NCBI GenBank assembly: GCA_037176725.1
Contig: JAZBRS010000029.1
Location: 45,332,001-45,396,000, forward strand
DNA: 64,000 nucleotides
Direction: 5' to 3'
Source: Posidonia oceanica
Lineage: Eukaryota; Streptophyta; Magnoliopsida; Alismatales; Posidoniaceae
Under the pieces are notes generated by a model. The model made no database searches, was not told the DNA's origin, and saw only the letters and a list, made by a program, of their open reading frames with translations. This document shows positions 44,901 to 55,118 of the stretch, piece by piece (positions within the stretch are counted from its first letter, which is position 1; each line of letters begins with the position of its first letter). A program made the translations under genes and the position numbers.

Positions 44901-47057
44901 ATGGCGGAGAATTTTGAGAAGGAGCGGATCGAGGCAGTCTCCTCTGTCTCTTCACAGACTGTCCCCTTTGATCCTGAACTCTCTAATGCTTTATACTGCG
45001 TTAATCGGTGTGAGCCGGTTAACTTCATACCAGATCTTGAGCGTGTCAACTCTTTGGCCGTTCACAATAACCCTTTCCAGATGGTCAAAAACGTCTGTCA
45101 CAGGTGGGGTTACGTCAAGGGGACACTGCTCGGGCAATACGGCCAGGGAATCGCTGAGCCGATCGTGGCAGAGGAGCGAAGAGACAACGAGGGTCTTGGA
45201 TACAACCCGTAGGCTGATGAAAGTAAGCGCCCACAGTCGAAGAATCAAAGGATGAGCATTCCCCGAGACCTTGCTAATTTCACAAGTGCAAGTATCCTGG
45301 GTTCAAGTGGAGTTCAAGCCGTAGTGCAGTCAGAGCCATGCCAAAGCTCTGCATTACCGGGAGAAGACTAGGTCTGCATTGAGGACTACTACTCGGATGA
45401 GGAGTAGTCTGGCACAGTAAGGGCAGCCCAGACCTGCAACGAGATTCAACTCGGCTCAGCGGCATCTCTGTCAGTTTGTTTGGCTCTTCCTTCCACAGAT
45501 CATGAAGCAACAGATTTGGCAGGCCCTTTGGCAGAATTGACAATCTCTGATCTTCCTGCAGTCTTACCAGCATCACCGATGCCAGCACAAACAGCTCTGA
45601 AGTCAAAGACACCAGCTCAGGCACAGTTAGCCAGTCTACCCAGGGCTGCAGTCGCATCAGTACCACTGTCACCCTCTCCGGTGGGTCAATCACTGAGTTC
45701 AGCCAACAGCGCGACTCAGCCCATTTCAGCAGCCGCGTCACAAGCAACGCCGTTGGCTCAGTTAGTCACACATCCTCCTGCCACAAAAGATCAACTCTCG
45801 TGGCAGGCCCCCATGGTGTCAGAGGTCGTGCAGTCACCATCACAACCAGAACCAGAGGCCCTGTCAAGCAGCGTAACCTCCCAGCCATTGGTCTCCCAGA
45901 AGAGCAGCTTCACCTCCCCTCCAATTGCGGCTGTGACTTTGGCAACGCACCCATCAGTGGTGCTGTTGACCAATCTGTTTGGATCACTGATGATCAGGCC
46001 ACCGCAATCTGCCATGCCCGTAGGCCAACCAAAGCAAGCGCCCAGAACCGTGGTGCATCTAGCAGCTGGGCCAGAGCCAAAGGCCCCCGACGCTTACTAC
46101 ATCGACTCACCCTCGGATAAGGAAGAAGGAGCGGCAACCGAGGCCCAGGTCGATGCGTGGGTGGGAGACTTAGAGCTGTTGTGCCAAGAACAGCTTACAT
46201 CGCTAACAGAGGACCTAGCAGCATATCAAGTGGCCGTGAAAAAAGGGAAAGCCGTGGCTACAGACTCCTCCTCGCAGAAGGACCATGCCTCTATCATGGT
46301 CGTTGAAGAAGACTCAACGGCAGTGGCCTCCACCAGACTGGATGAACTAATCACTTTGCAGCCACAAGGCGGGTCTAGGTGGTTGGTGCAGCACATGCCT
46401 CACTCCAGTAATACCCCTATTGGCCACCAGTCTAACATACCCTCCACAACAAAGAGCATGGAGGGGGAAGCATCAGCAGTACAGGCAGTAACAGAATCAG
46501 CTGAATCAGTAGAGCCAGCAGTGGTAGTGCCAGAAACAGAGTTAGCAGCAGTGCCATCATCAGTACCGGAGCAGGCAGAGGAGATTGCCAAAACAGACGT
46601 CGCACACCGAGGATATAGAAACACCCGAGTAAGCGCGACCATCCTGAAGCGTCACCAGGGCCAAGAAGCAGAACATCTACACTCCTTTGACATAACAAAC
46701 CTTACCTTCGAAAAGGAGATCCTCTCAGAACTTGTTGCATACGGAGAAGAAGATGATGCAGGCGAGGATGAGGATGATGGACCATCGCCCGAGTTCCGGC
46801 CCTATGACGACGATCCAGAAGGCCCCAACCTTCATGTCGAAGAGGAGATAGAGGTTGTTAACATCGGCACAGCCAAGGAAGTCAGAGAAGTTCGCATCAG
46901 TGCCCTATTATCGCCCCAGGCCAAAGCAGAGTTCATTACATTCCTGAAAGAGTATGCAGGTGTCTTTGCCTGGAGCTATGAAGACATGGTTGGCCTCGAT
47001 GTCGAAATAGTAGTCCATAACCTGCCCTTGAATCCAGATGCCAAGCCAGTAAAGTAG
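44901..47057 (+). pseudogene. Element E protease-RT linker
   Basis: About 700 codons. The conserved start VNFIPDLERVNSLAVHNNPF and VCHRWGYVKG is followed by TAG at 45210, 45369 and 45405; the last, after YYSDEE, is shared with D. A 525-codon open stretch (45480-47057) is first Ser/Pro/Ala/Thr-rich and probably disordered. It then has PDAYYIDSPSD, an acidic GEDEDDGPSPEFRPYDDDP segment, and HVEEEIEVVNIGTA ... FAWSYEDMVGLD ... NLPLNPDAKPVK leading into RT. The final TAG at 47055 is shared with D. Described Ogre elements have an intron between protease and RT, so parts of this region might be spliced out; no splice sites were proved. Confidence 0.75.
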
Positions 47058-47880
47058 AAGCTAAGGAGATGGTGACCATAGTGGCTGCTCATGATCAAGG
47101 AAGAGATAATGAAGCAGCTCAGAGTCAACTTTCTGAAGGTCGTTCTTTACCCTGAATGACTTGCGAACATTGTGCTAGTGCCCAAGAAGGATGGCCAAGT
47201 CCAGATATGCATCGACTACAGGGACCTGAACAAGGCGAGTCCCAAGGACGATTTCCCATTGCCGCATATTGACGTCCTAGTTGACAACACAGCAAGCCAC
47301 AAGATGCTATCCTTTATGGACGGCTTCTCTAGCTATAATCAGATCAAAATGGCAGAAGAAGACATGGAAAGGACTTCATTCATCACCCCCTAGGGAGTCT
47401 TCTGTTATCAAGTTATGACGTTTGGGCGGAAGAATGCTGGCGCAACCTATCAGAGGGCCATGACTACACTTTTCCATGACCTCATGCACCAAGAAGTGGA
47501 GGTTTATTTATATGACATGATTGCTAAAACCAAAGAGCCTGAAGATCATCTTGCCTGCTTGAAGAAGCTCTTTGACCGTCTGAGAAAGTACAAACTGCAG
47601 CTTAACCCCAGTAAATGTGTATTTGGGGTATCATCTGGCAAACTCCTTGGCTACATTGTTAGCTAGAGGGGGATTGAAGTGGACCTGATGAAAGCAAAAG
47701 CCATCGTGGATATGCCACCCCCCAGGACTGACAAGGAGGTCCGAGGCCTACTTGGGTGTTTACAGTATATCATTCGCTTCATTGCACAGCTTACGCCTAT
47801 CTGTGAACCCATATTCAAGCTCCTGAAGAAGAATGCACAAATCGACTAGAGCAAGGAGTGTCAAGCTGCATTTGCCAAGA
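47058..47880 (+). pseudogene. pol: Element E reverse transcriptase
   Basis: Blocks seen: LVPKKDGQVQICIDYRDLN, FPLPHIDVLVDN, LSFMDGFSSYNQIK, TSFITP, GVFCYQVMTFGRKNAGATYQ, LHQEVEVY-like, and the C-terminal GYIVS, RGIEVD, RTDKEVRGLLG. The catalytic box is YLYD (47505-47516) where YVDD is needed: Val and the first Asp are changed. Stops include TGA for Arg and TAG near 47071-47083, TGA for Trp (47158), TAG for Trp (47392), TAG for Gln (47666) and TAG for Trp (47848). Inactive. Confidence 0.9.
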
Positions 47881-48330
47881 TCAAGCAGCTGTTGATCAAG
47901 CCTCCTATCCTGGTTCCCCCCACACCAGGGAGACCTTTGCTTCTCTACCTTTCTAGCACGCAGCATTCCATGGGCGCCGTCTTGGGCCAACATGACGAAT
48001 CTGGTAGAAAGGAGCGCACCATTTATTACCTGAGCAAGAAGTTTAATGAATGCGAGGCCAGGTACAGCACAATAGAGAAGACCTACTTATCTCTTGTCTG
48101 GGCTGCATAGAAACTAAGGCACTATATGATGGCATACCTAGTTCAGCTCTTGTGTCGGCATAACCCTATCAAGTTCCTCTTTCAGAAGCCGGCCATGGTG
48201 GGCAGATGTGTTAAGTGGCAGGTGTTGCTATCTCAGTACGACATCACCTTCGTCACACAGAAATCCATGAAGGGCCAGGCCATGGCAGATCACCTTGCTG
48301 ATTTTCCTCTACCTGAATACCAACTCCTCC
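47881..48330 (+). pseudogene. pol: Element E RNase H (first, gypsy type)
   Basis: Contains RPLLLYLSSTQHSMGAVLGQ, IYYLSKKFNECEARYSTIEK, LRHYMMAYLVQL, CVKWQVLLSQYDITFV and MADHLADFPLPEY. A TAG (48108) stands for Gln in AAQKL. As in D, the usual first catalytic Asp position is LYLSS. Confidence 0.8.
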
Positions 48331-48399
48331 AGACGCAGGTCCCTGACGAGGACATTCTCTTTGCGATGGAGGACTCTGAGGAAAAAGATCCTAAAGAAC

Positions 48400-48790
48400 A
48401 AGAGGAATGGCAGCTCTACTATGATGGCGCTGTCAACAAAAAAGGCCGAGGCATAGGCGCAGTGCTGACAACGCCCCAAGGACAGATGATTCCTTTCGCG
48501 AGAAGCTGACTTTCACCTGCACAAACAATGAAGCAGAATATGAAGCATGCATCTGGGATTGAAAGTTGCCCTCGAGCATAAGGCGCAGAAGCTGCATGTG
48601 CACGGTGATGCCATGCTGGTGATTTCTCAAGTGAATGGCGACTGGAGGACGAAAGATCCAAAACTTGTGCCATATCACGAACATCTGCTGAAGCTGATGG
48701 AAGAATTTGGGAGCATCTACTTCACATATATGAACAGAGCAAAGAACGCGTACGCAGATGCACTAGCAACTCTGGCATCCTGGCTCAGTA
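48400..48790 (+). pseudogene. pol: Element E second RNase H (aRH type)
   Basis: WQLYYDGAVN has Asp at 48423, NNEAEYEACI has the Glu, HGDAMLVISQVNGDW has Asp at 48607, and AYADALATLASW the last Asp, so all four acidic residues survive. Compared with D, two single-base deletions occur: near 48505 (GCGAGAAGCTGAC) and near 48552 (GCATCTGGG versus GCATCCTGGG). They split the domain over three frames. The domain marks the Tat lineage. Confidence 0.87.
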
Positions 48791-50130
48791 TACCTAAAGA
48801 TAGTGCAGTAGATGTATCAGTTACCTGCATAGAGCAGCCCACACATTGTATAAGCATAGAAGAGGCAGATCCAGCAGAAGAGCGGCCATGGTATCATGAC
48901 ATTAAGGCTTTCTTGGAGTCCGGCCACCTTCCACCTGACACCACAGCAGCAGATAGGAGAACTTTGGCGTGTCTGGCGTCGAAATATGTGTTAGGGGCAG
49001 GGCAGCTATACAGAAGATCATATAATCAGATGCTATTACGATGCCCGAACAAGTCGGAGGTTGACACGCTGATGCTTCAAGTGCATGCAGGGACCTGTGG
49101 CCCGCACATGAACGGCGTCCTCCTAGCCAAGAAGATCATGCTCTAAGGATATTTCTGGCAGACCATGGAAGCGAACTGCTGTCGGTTTGTGCGTAAATGC
49201 CACAACAGCTAGATCCATGGTAACTTCATCAGGGCTCCCCCACAACAGCTGCATAACATGTCTTCGCCATGGCCTTTCTCCACTTGGGGGATCGACATCA
49301 TTGGCGCCATCCACCCTACTGCTTCGATTGGTCATCGCTACATCCTGGTAGCGATCGATTACTTTACTAAGTGGGTGGAAGCAGCCTCTTATAAGACAGT
49401 CACCGTCGTGGCAACAGAAAAGTTTATCAGGAACAATATCGTTGCCCGATATGGGGTCCCGCACTCTATCATCTTTGATAATGGCACGAACTTCATTGCC
49501 AAAAGGACCGAGGAGTACCTGCAGAGTCTCAAGATCAAGCACCACAGGTCCTCGCCTTATCGACCGCAGATGAACGGAGCAGTGGAGTCTGCTAACAAAA
49601 ACATTGTCAAAATCATGAAAAAGATGGCAGAAACCCACAAGGATTGGCATGACAAGCTCCCGTACGCGCCTTGGGCGTATAGGACATCAATCCGGACCTC
49701 GACGGGAGCCACCCCGTACTCTCTAGTGTACGGCATGGAAGTGGTGTTACTTGTCGAGGTAGAGATCCCCTCACTGCGGATCCTACGAGAAGCTGAGTTG
49801 GAAGAGGCAGAATGGGTCGAAGACCGCTGCGTCCAACTGAATCTGATTGATGAGCACAGACTGCAAGCTATGCACAATGCTCACTGTTACCAGAAGCGGA
49901 TGGCTAGAGCATTCTTGAAGAAAGTCCAGCCTAGAAACTTCCAGCCAGGAGATCTCGTTCTGCGCGCCATTCATTTACCTGACGATCGAGGCAAATTCCG
50001 ATCTAACTGGTGTGGCCCCTTTGTGGTCAAGCAGATCTTCTCGGGTGGTGCTGTAACTCTTGAGGACATGATCCAGGTCGAGCAGTCCGAGCCGGTCAAC
50101 TTGTGCTATCTCAAGAAGTACTATCAGTAG
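48791..50130 (+). pseudogene. pol: Element E integrase
   Basis: The zinc-binding part (49060-49215) has H, H and C but Ser in place of the last Cys (CHNS), with TAA at 49144 and TAG at 49210. The catalytic core to the end (49258-50130) is one open frame of 290 codons: GIDIIG (Asp 49294), FDNGTNF (Asp 49477), NGAVESAN (Glu 49585). The second Asp and the Glu are separated by 35 residues, the D,D35E spacing. The C-terminal part has GKFRSNWCGPFVVKQ and ends LKKYYQ. This is the best-kept domain in the window. No chromodomain follows, as expected for a non-chromovirus. Confidence 0.93.
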
Positions 50131-51509
50131 CCTGGAGCAACCATTGCAGATCATTCTTCTTCATCCCACCTCTTGTACTCCCACCCCTTTTGCACGCTTT
50201 CGTCCCTCTTCTCGTCCTATCTCCCTTGTCTTTGCCCCTGTACATCTTCATACCTCGCTTTGCTCTATCTTTTGCATTTTCATCACTGCATTCCCGTACG
50301 TTCCGCCCTTGATCCCTTTTATAATCATCATCGTCATCCTCTCAAATCATGCATTGCATATTGCCCGGTGATGAAAACTAGAGGTGCTTGCCTGCTACGG
50401 AAGGGGTCTCCCGACCTCACCTGACACTACTTAGATGTCTTAGCTAGTGAGGGAGCCACCACTCAGTGAGAGTGGGTGAAATGCCCAAACACCTAAGGAC
50501 TTACACTCCTAGAAAAATGCTAGCCAAAAGAGAACACATGTCTAAGCCTGGATGTGCAAGAAAAGAAAGGAAGAGAAAGCCAAAGTTCACACTAGAAAGT
50601 CCTAGCCCCCATGTCTCAGAAACCAGGCACCCATTTCCTCTGGGGTAGGGATAGCGGAGACCTACAAGCCTGAAAAAAAAGGGAGAAGAGAAAAAAAAAA
50701 CAACAAAAAGAAACAAAAATGATAGAAAAGAAAAAAGAGAATGATAGAAAAGAAAAAGAGAATGATAGAAAAGAAAAAAGGGGAAAGAAAAAGTCAACTC
50801 CAAAAACGAAAGTAAGTAGAGTAATCCCGTACCTTTCACCTACCCCAGAGAAGAGCCAAAAGTCAAGCCAGGTCCTCCTTGTCTCCAAGACAAGGGTGGG
50901 GAGGGCCCTACACCCCTTTATAGAAGCAAAAGAGACAAGAAAAGGGAAAAGAGTAGATAAAAGTCCTTAAGAGTTTGGTATGCAGCCCGTCCTCCCTACA
51001 CCACCACCAAACATCACCAACGTCCTTTCCCAGAGTGCCATCGACCAGTTAGGAATCTGAGTAGAGTCCAGTGAGTCAAGGACCGCTACCTTCCTATACA
51101 GCAGGCACCAAAGCACTCCGTATGCTGAGGGCAAACCACGCCAATCATGAATCATGCATGCATCTGCATTTCCAATCATCCCCTCTCCCTCTAATCTTTC
51201 TGCCTTGCAAGACTTGCTCTAGCACTGAGACACTACTCCTACTCAGCACGCGTTGGCATCATCGAGCTGCGCTGGTCCAGAACTCCTGCCAGTTCCTGCC
51301 CCCGTGCCAACAGAATCCCCTACTTATATGTGCTTAATTGCTATGTTCTGAATGTTTACTACTAAATATGTTGAACTGCTTTACCAGCTTCAGAATCTGC
51401 TTTCAGTCAGTGATTATATGCCTGTAGGAAATCTGATGATCTACAGTCTTGGTAACAGGTACCTGAAGATTCTGCTGCAGCTATCTGCCTACATTCCACG
51501 GTCTGCGCA
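50131..51509 (+). other. Element E region between integrase and accessory ORF
   Basis: 1.4 kb without a gene. The blocks shared with D are GATGTCTTAGCTAGTGAGGG (50432), AGAGTCCAGTGAGTC (51063), ACCAAAGCACTCCGTATGCT (51108), and GCACGCGTTGG (51247). A purine-rich part (50640-50820) has three near-copies of GAATGATAGAAAAGAAAAA. Upstream of the ORF, ATGCCTGTAG (51418-51427) resembles a splice acceptor; an acceptor here would explain how a downstream ORF is translated, but this is inference. Confidence 0.6.
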
Positions 51510-52712
51510 ATGGGCTTCCCTACTCTAGTGACCCCAGCACACTGCTCTGAGACCCTGCGAGAGTGGATCGGCAAGCTTACCAAAGATGACTGCGAAAAGC
51601 TGCGCCTATGGGGCATTCTAACCAAGCTGCTAAAGGCCGCTGATGTAGAAGTGAGCCGCCATCTTCTGTGTGCCGCTGCAAGGTTCTAGAAACCGGCACA
51701 CCACGTCTTTCGTTTTGGCAGAACTGAATTGACACCCACACTGGAAGAAGTGCGCCGGATCTGCGGCTTCTCCAAGATCATGGGACCGCCTATCTTCAAG
51801 AGGCGTGATGGATACATTGCAGTCTTGAGCCAACTAACTGGGCTCTCTACTCGAAGCTACCAGCAAAGACTGATTTGTACCAACGGGCCCACGCCCCTGC
51901 TTCGCCTAGTGCACTTTGATGATGTCATGGGAAAGCACGCTGAACTCGGAGACGAGCTGTGGCTCCGAGGGTTTGTCATCCGTTTCCTAGGTGAGCTGGT
52001 CTTTACTCATGGTCGACTGACAGTGGCCATCGAGATTGCAGAAATAGCACTTACTGTGGTGACCTGGCAGATAGACCTGGCACCGGTTGTTCTGGCAGAG
52101 ACATATCGCAGGCTGGACCGCATCTCACATCGCTGCCGCCACTTCCATGGCTGCGGAGCACTTATAAAGGTCTAGCTAGCCGCACACTTAGAGATGAACC
52201 TTCTGTGCCCCTAGGTGTATGCTGTTGAAGCCTACTACAACAGCAGCCGTGCCAAGACAGTCAAGAGCATCAAGGAAGAATATGAGAGGCTATCGGAGCT
52301 GACCGATGACACAGTAACCTGGCGTATCATCCCCTCCGTGGCCGAACCATTCACTGTCTTCTTCAACACACACGACATGCGGCTGATTATGCTACCAGGA
52401 TTCACAGCGGGTGTGGAATACCACCCTATCAGGGTCATGTGCTAGTTTGGCTTCTGGCAGGGTGCCTTTGTTGACAGTACAGCACCTAAGCTTCTTCAGA
52501 CGTATCCCCTCAGTACAACTGCCCCAACAAAGGAGCTGGCCAAACTGATGCAGCGTGGAGTGCGATCAACAGACATCGTGGCAGTGAGAGGCATAGGATG
52601 CACCCCTGAGTACATGACCGAGGTCCAAGAGCTCTGGCCCATCAATGAAATCCCGCCAAGCGGCCCCCTGTTCCCTGACTCTAGGCAATCAAAGAGGGCC
52701 CGAACTGGCTAG
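51510..52712 (+). pseudogene. Accessory ORF downstream of integrase (plant mobile / DUF7745-like)
   Basis: One frame of about 400 codons from the ATG at 51510 to TAG at 52710, interrupted by four TAG codons (51687, 52173, 52212, 52443), all at Gln or Trp positions. Features: REWIGKLTKDDCEKLRLWG, PAHHVFRFG, LTPTLEEVRRICGF, GDELWLRGFVIRFLG, LAPVVLAETYRRLDRI, VYAVEAYYN, LTDDTVTWRIIP, GVEYHPIRVM and SKRARTG at the end. The order 'W/F..P...F.FG...LTPTLEE' followed later by an 'LA.TY' helix is what I recall of DUF7745/plant-mobile-type proteins, which Ogre elements carry as ORF1 upstream of gag. Here it lies downstream of integrase. A fragment in element B (17058-17514, minus) shows it is a stable part of the family. 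Biochemical function unknown. Confidence 0.75.
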
Positions 52713-53159
52713 GGTGCTTATGTAGCTGTTAGTTTAGTTTCCTTTCAAGTTATGCTGTATCTTTTGGCCTGCCACAGGCGTGTAATCAACAGTTCTATCA
52801 ATGCAAAAGTGTTTTGTGCTGTCTGCTTGCACTTCAATACTGCTTAATGCATTTCATAATCATTGCCAATCTTATCCTGAGGTCCCTGGCCAGACTTGCT
52901 ACCAAACAATGCAGGAAAGTCCTCAACAATCAATCCAGGTGCCAGAATCTCTGCAGACCCACACCGTCAAGTCAAGCTACCAAGCATCCCCAACTGAGTC
53001 TTTGTCGGGCTGGTACCCCAAACTACTCGTTTGACAAACACGTCAATTTTGTCTATCCTTCGCTTTTCGATGCCAGGGGCGCTTCGGCTGTCCCCTGGTA
53101 TCATCCTGATACCAGGGGCATCTTTTTAGATGTCCTGTGGTATCACACCCTGTCGCTCC
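52713..53159 (+). other. Region after the accessory ORF with a perfect 12-bp palindrome
   Basis: Non-coding. It includes CCAGAATCTCTGCAGACC (52939), CCAGGGGCGCTTCGGCTGTCCC, and the inverted repeat CCCCTGGTATCA-TCC-TGATACCAGGGG at 53092-53118. A diverged copy, TCCTGTGGTATCACACC, follows at 53133. B keeps the same palindrome (9098-9126) in the same relative position. Confidence 0.7.
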
Positions 53160-54560
53160 CCCGTTGATATGCCTGGATATCACGGGCCCCAATCTTTACT
53201 GGCCGATAAGTCCGATATCTTATCATTCTATTCATTTGCCGGCCGATAAGTCCGATATCTTATCATTCCTTTCCTTCATCCTCTCTTTGCCGGCCGATAA
53301 GTCCAATATCTTATCATTCTATTCATCTGCCGGCCAATAAGTCCGATATCTTATCATTCCTTTCCTTCATCCTCTCTTTGTCGGCCGATAAGTCCGATAT
53401 CTTATCATTCTATTCATTTGCTGGCCGATAAGTCCGATATCTTATCATTCTATTCTTTCATCCTCTCTTTGCTGGCCGATAAGTCCGATATCTTATCATT
53501 CTATTCATTTACCGGCCGATAAGTCCGATATCTTATTGTTCTATTCTTTCATCCTCTCTTTGCCGGCTGATAAGTCTGTCATCTTATCAATTCTTTCCTC
53601 TCTTGGTTGATGATCCAAAACTCATCACTCTCTTGGCTGATGATCCAAAACTCATCACTCTCTCTTGGCTGATGATCAAAAACTCATCACTCTCTCTGGC
53701 TGATGATCCAAAACTCATCATTCTCTTTGGCTGATATCCAAAACTATCACCCGTAGTTGTGTTATACGGCTGACATCTAGTAACTGTCCCTCGTAATTGC
53801 ACCTTCCGGTTGATAGGACCGTAAACTATCATTCTCTGGCTGATGATCCAAAACTCATCCTTGGTTGATATCCAAAACTATCACTTGCAATTACGTTATA
53901 CGGCTAATATCTAGTAACTATCCCTTGCAATTGCTCTTTCCGGTTGATAGGAACGTAAACTATCATTCTCTGGCTGATGATCCAAAACTCATCCTTGGCT
54001 GATATCCAAAACTATCACCTGCAATTGCATTATACGGCTAATACCCAGTAACTATCACTTGCAAACGCTTTTTCCGGTTGATAGGACCGTAAACTATCCC
54101 TTCTGGTTGATAGGACCATAAACTATCGCTCTCTGGTTGATATCCAAAACTATCGCGGGCATTTGTGTTATACGGCTGATAACCAGTAACTATCACTCAT
54201 GGATTGCTCTTTCCGGTTGATAGGACCGTAAACTATCATTCTCTGGCTGATGATCCAAAACTCATCCTTGGCTGATATCCAAAACTATCACCTGCAATCA
54301 TATTATATGGCTGATATCCAGTAACTATCACTCACAACTGCACCTTCCGGTTGATAGGACCATAAACTATCGCTTCTGGTTGATAGGACCGTAAACTATC
54401 GCTTCCGGTTGATAGGACCGTAAACTATCGCTTCCGGTTGATAGGACCGTAAACTATCGCTTTCGGTTGATAGGACGGTAAACTATCACTCTCGGCTGAT
54501 GATCCGAAACTCATCCCCTCTGGTCGATAAGTCCGATAACTTATCACTTCCTTCGCACGG
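53160..54560 (+). repeat. Array of about 38 short hairpins in the 3' region of E
   Basis: The array starts with nine GATAAG-TCCGATAT-CTTATC units (53204-53590). Four GATGA-TCCAAAAC-TCATC units follow (53605-53720). Then a mixed part has GATAG-GACCGTAAA-CTATC, GATGA...TCATC, GATA-TCCAAAAC-TATC and AATATCTAGTAACTATC units, forming a higher-order period of about 133 bp (53813, 53947, 54079, and again 54220, 54353). Each unit keeps GAT...ATC at its ends, with paired changes inside the stem. Counts were made by eye. Possible roles: RNA structure, protein binding, or a passive satellite. Confidence 0.88.
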
Positions 54561-55106
54561 CTTTGTTCCAGGAAGACGAAGTCCCGCATCCCTCCGCAGA
54601 AGGAGAGGGTCCCCCTCTCCCTTCGCACCTCTCTTGTTTTGGTTGTCCCTTCTCTACGCGACTCCAGTCGCCTTGCTTGCTTGCTCCCTCAGGCAGGGAC
54701 AAGCTGCACTTCTCTTTTTTTTTGCGTTGTTGCGTAAGTCTGGGCCTAGTCGCCAGATTTCTTGCTCTACATCGCAGTTTCTTTTAGCTTTCCCTTTTGC
54801 ATCAACCATGCACTCCTCTACCATTGCATACCAATCTAACATCATCAGCATCATTTGTATTGCATCAGCATTCTCGTCTGTACTAACTTTTGTGCTAACT
54901 TCTGCACTGCCTCAGCATTGGCATGCATTGCATACATTGCATTCCATCCATCTGCACCTGCATTTTGCATTGCGGTAACGAGCTACGACGTTCGGTGCAT
55001 CCGCCGAATAAGTGACTCACGCCAATAGCAATCTTCTGCTCCGGTCGGTCAGATGGGGTGTCTGGTCAACCCTGAGCAGTAGCCTCGCTTCGCTTGACCT
55101 CGCTCA
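54561..55106 (+). other. 3' untranslated part of E before the PPT
   Basis: Unique sequence with CTTGCTTGCTCCCTCAGGCA (54672), GCATTGCAT-rich stretch (54790-54975), then GTAACGAGCTACGACGTTCG, GAATAAGTGACTCACGCC and TGACCTCGCTCAGGGAGGGG, all matching B (8560-8720, minus). No ORF is conserved between the copies. Confidence 0.7.
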
Positions 55107-55114
55107 GGGAGGGG
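55107..55114 (+). other. Polypurine tract of element E
   Basis: GGGAGGGG then CATC, then the 3' LTR start TGTTGACACC at 55119. Identical in B. Confidence 0.8.
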
Positions 55115-55118
55115 CATC

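Noticed and set aside
30016..50130. Endogenous pararetrovirus (caulimovirid) origin for the RT regions
   Set aside because: LTRs, PBS, PPT, a second RNase H and a D,D35E integrase are present and no movement protein is seen, so this is a Tat-lineage LTR retrotransposon.
51510..52712. Envelope-like protein for the ORF after integrase
   Set aside because: No signal peptide, no hydrophobic membrane segment and no cysteine-rich ectodomain can be seen; the motif order fits DUF7745/plant-mobile-type proteins better.
53160..54560. CRISPR-like appearance (short palindromic repeats with spacers), also at 9421-10449
   Set aside because: Units differ and are shorter than CRISPR repeats, spacers are not unique, no cas genes, and the setting is the 3' region of a plant retrotransposon.
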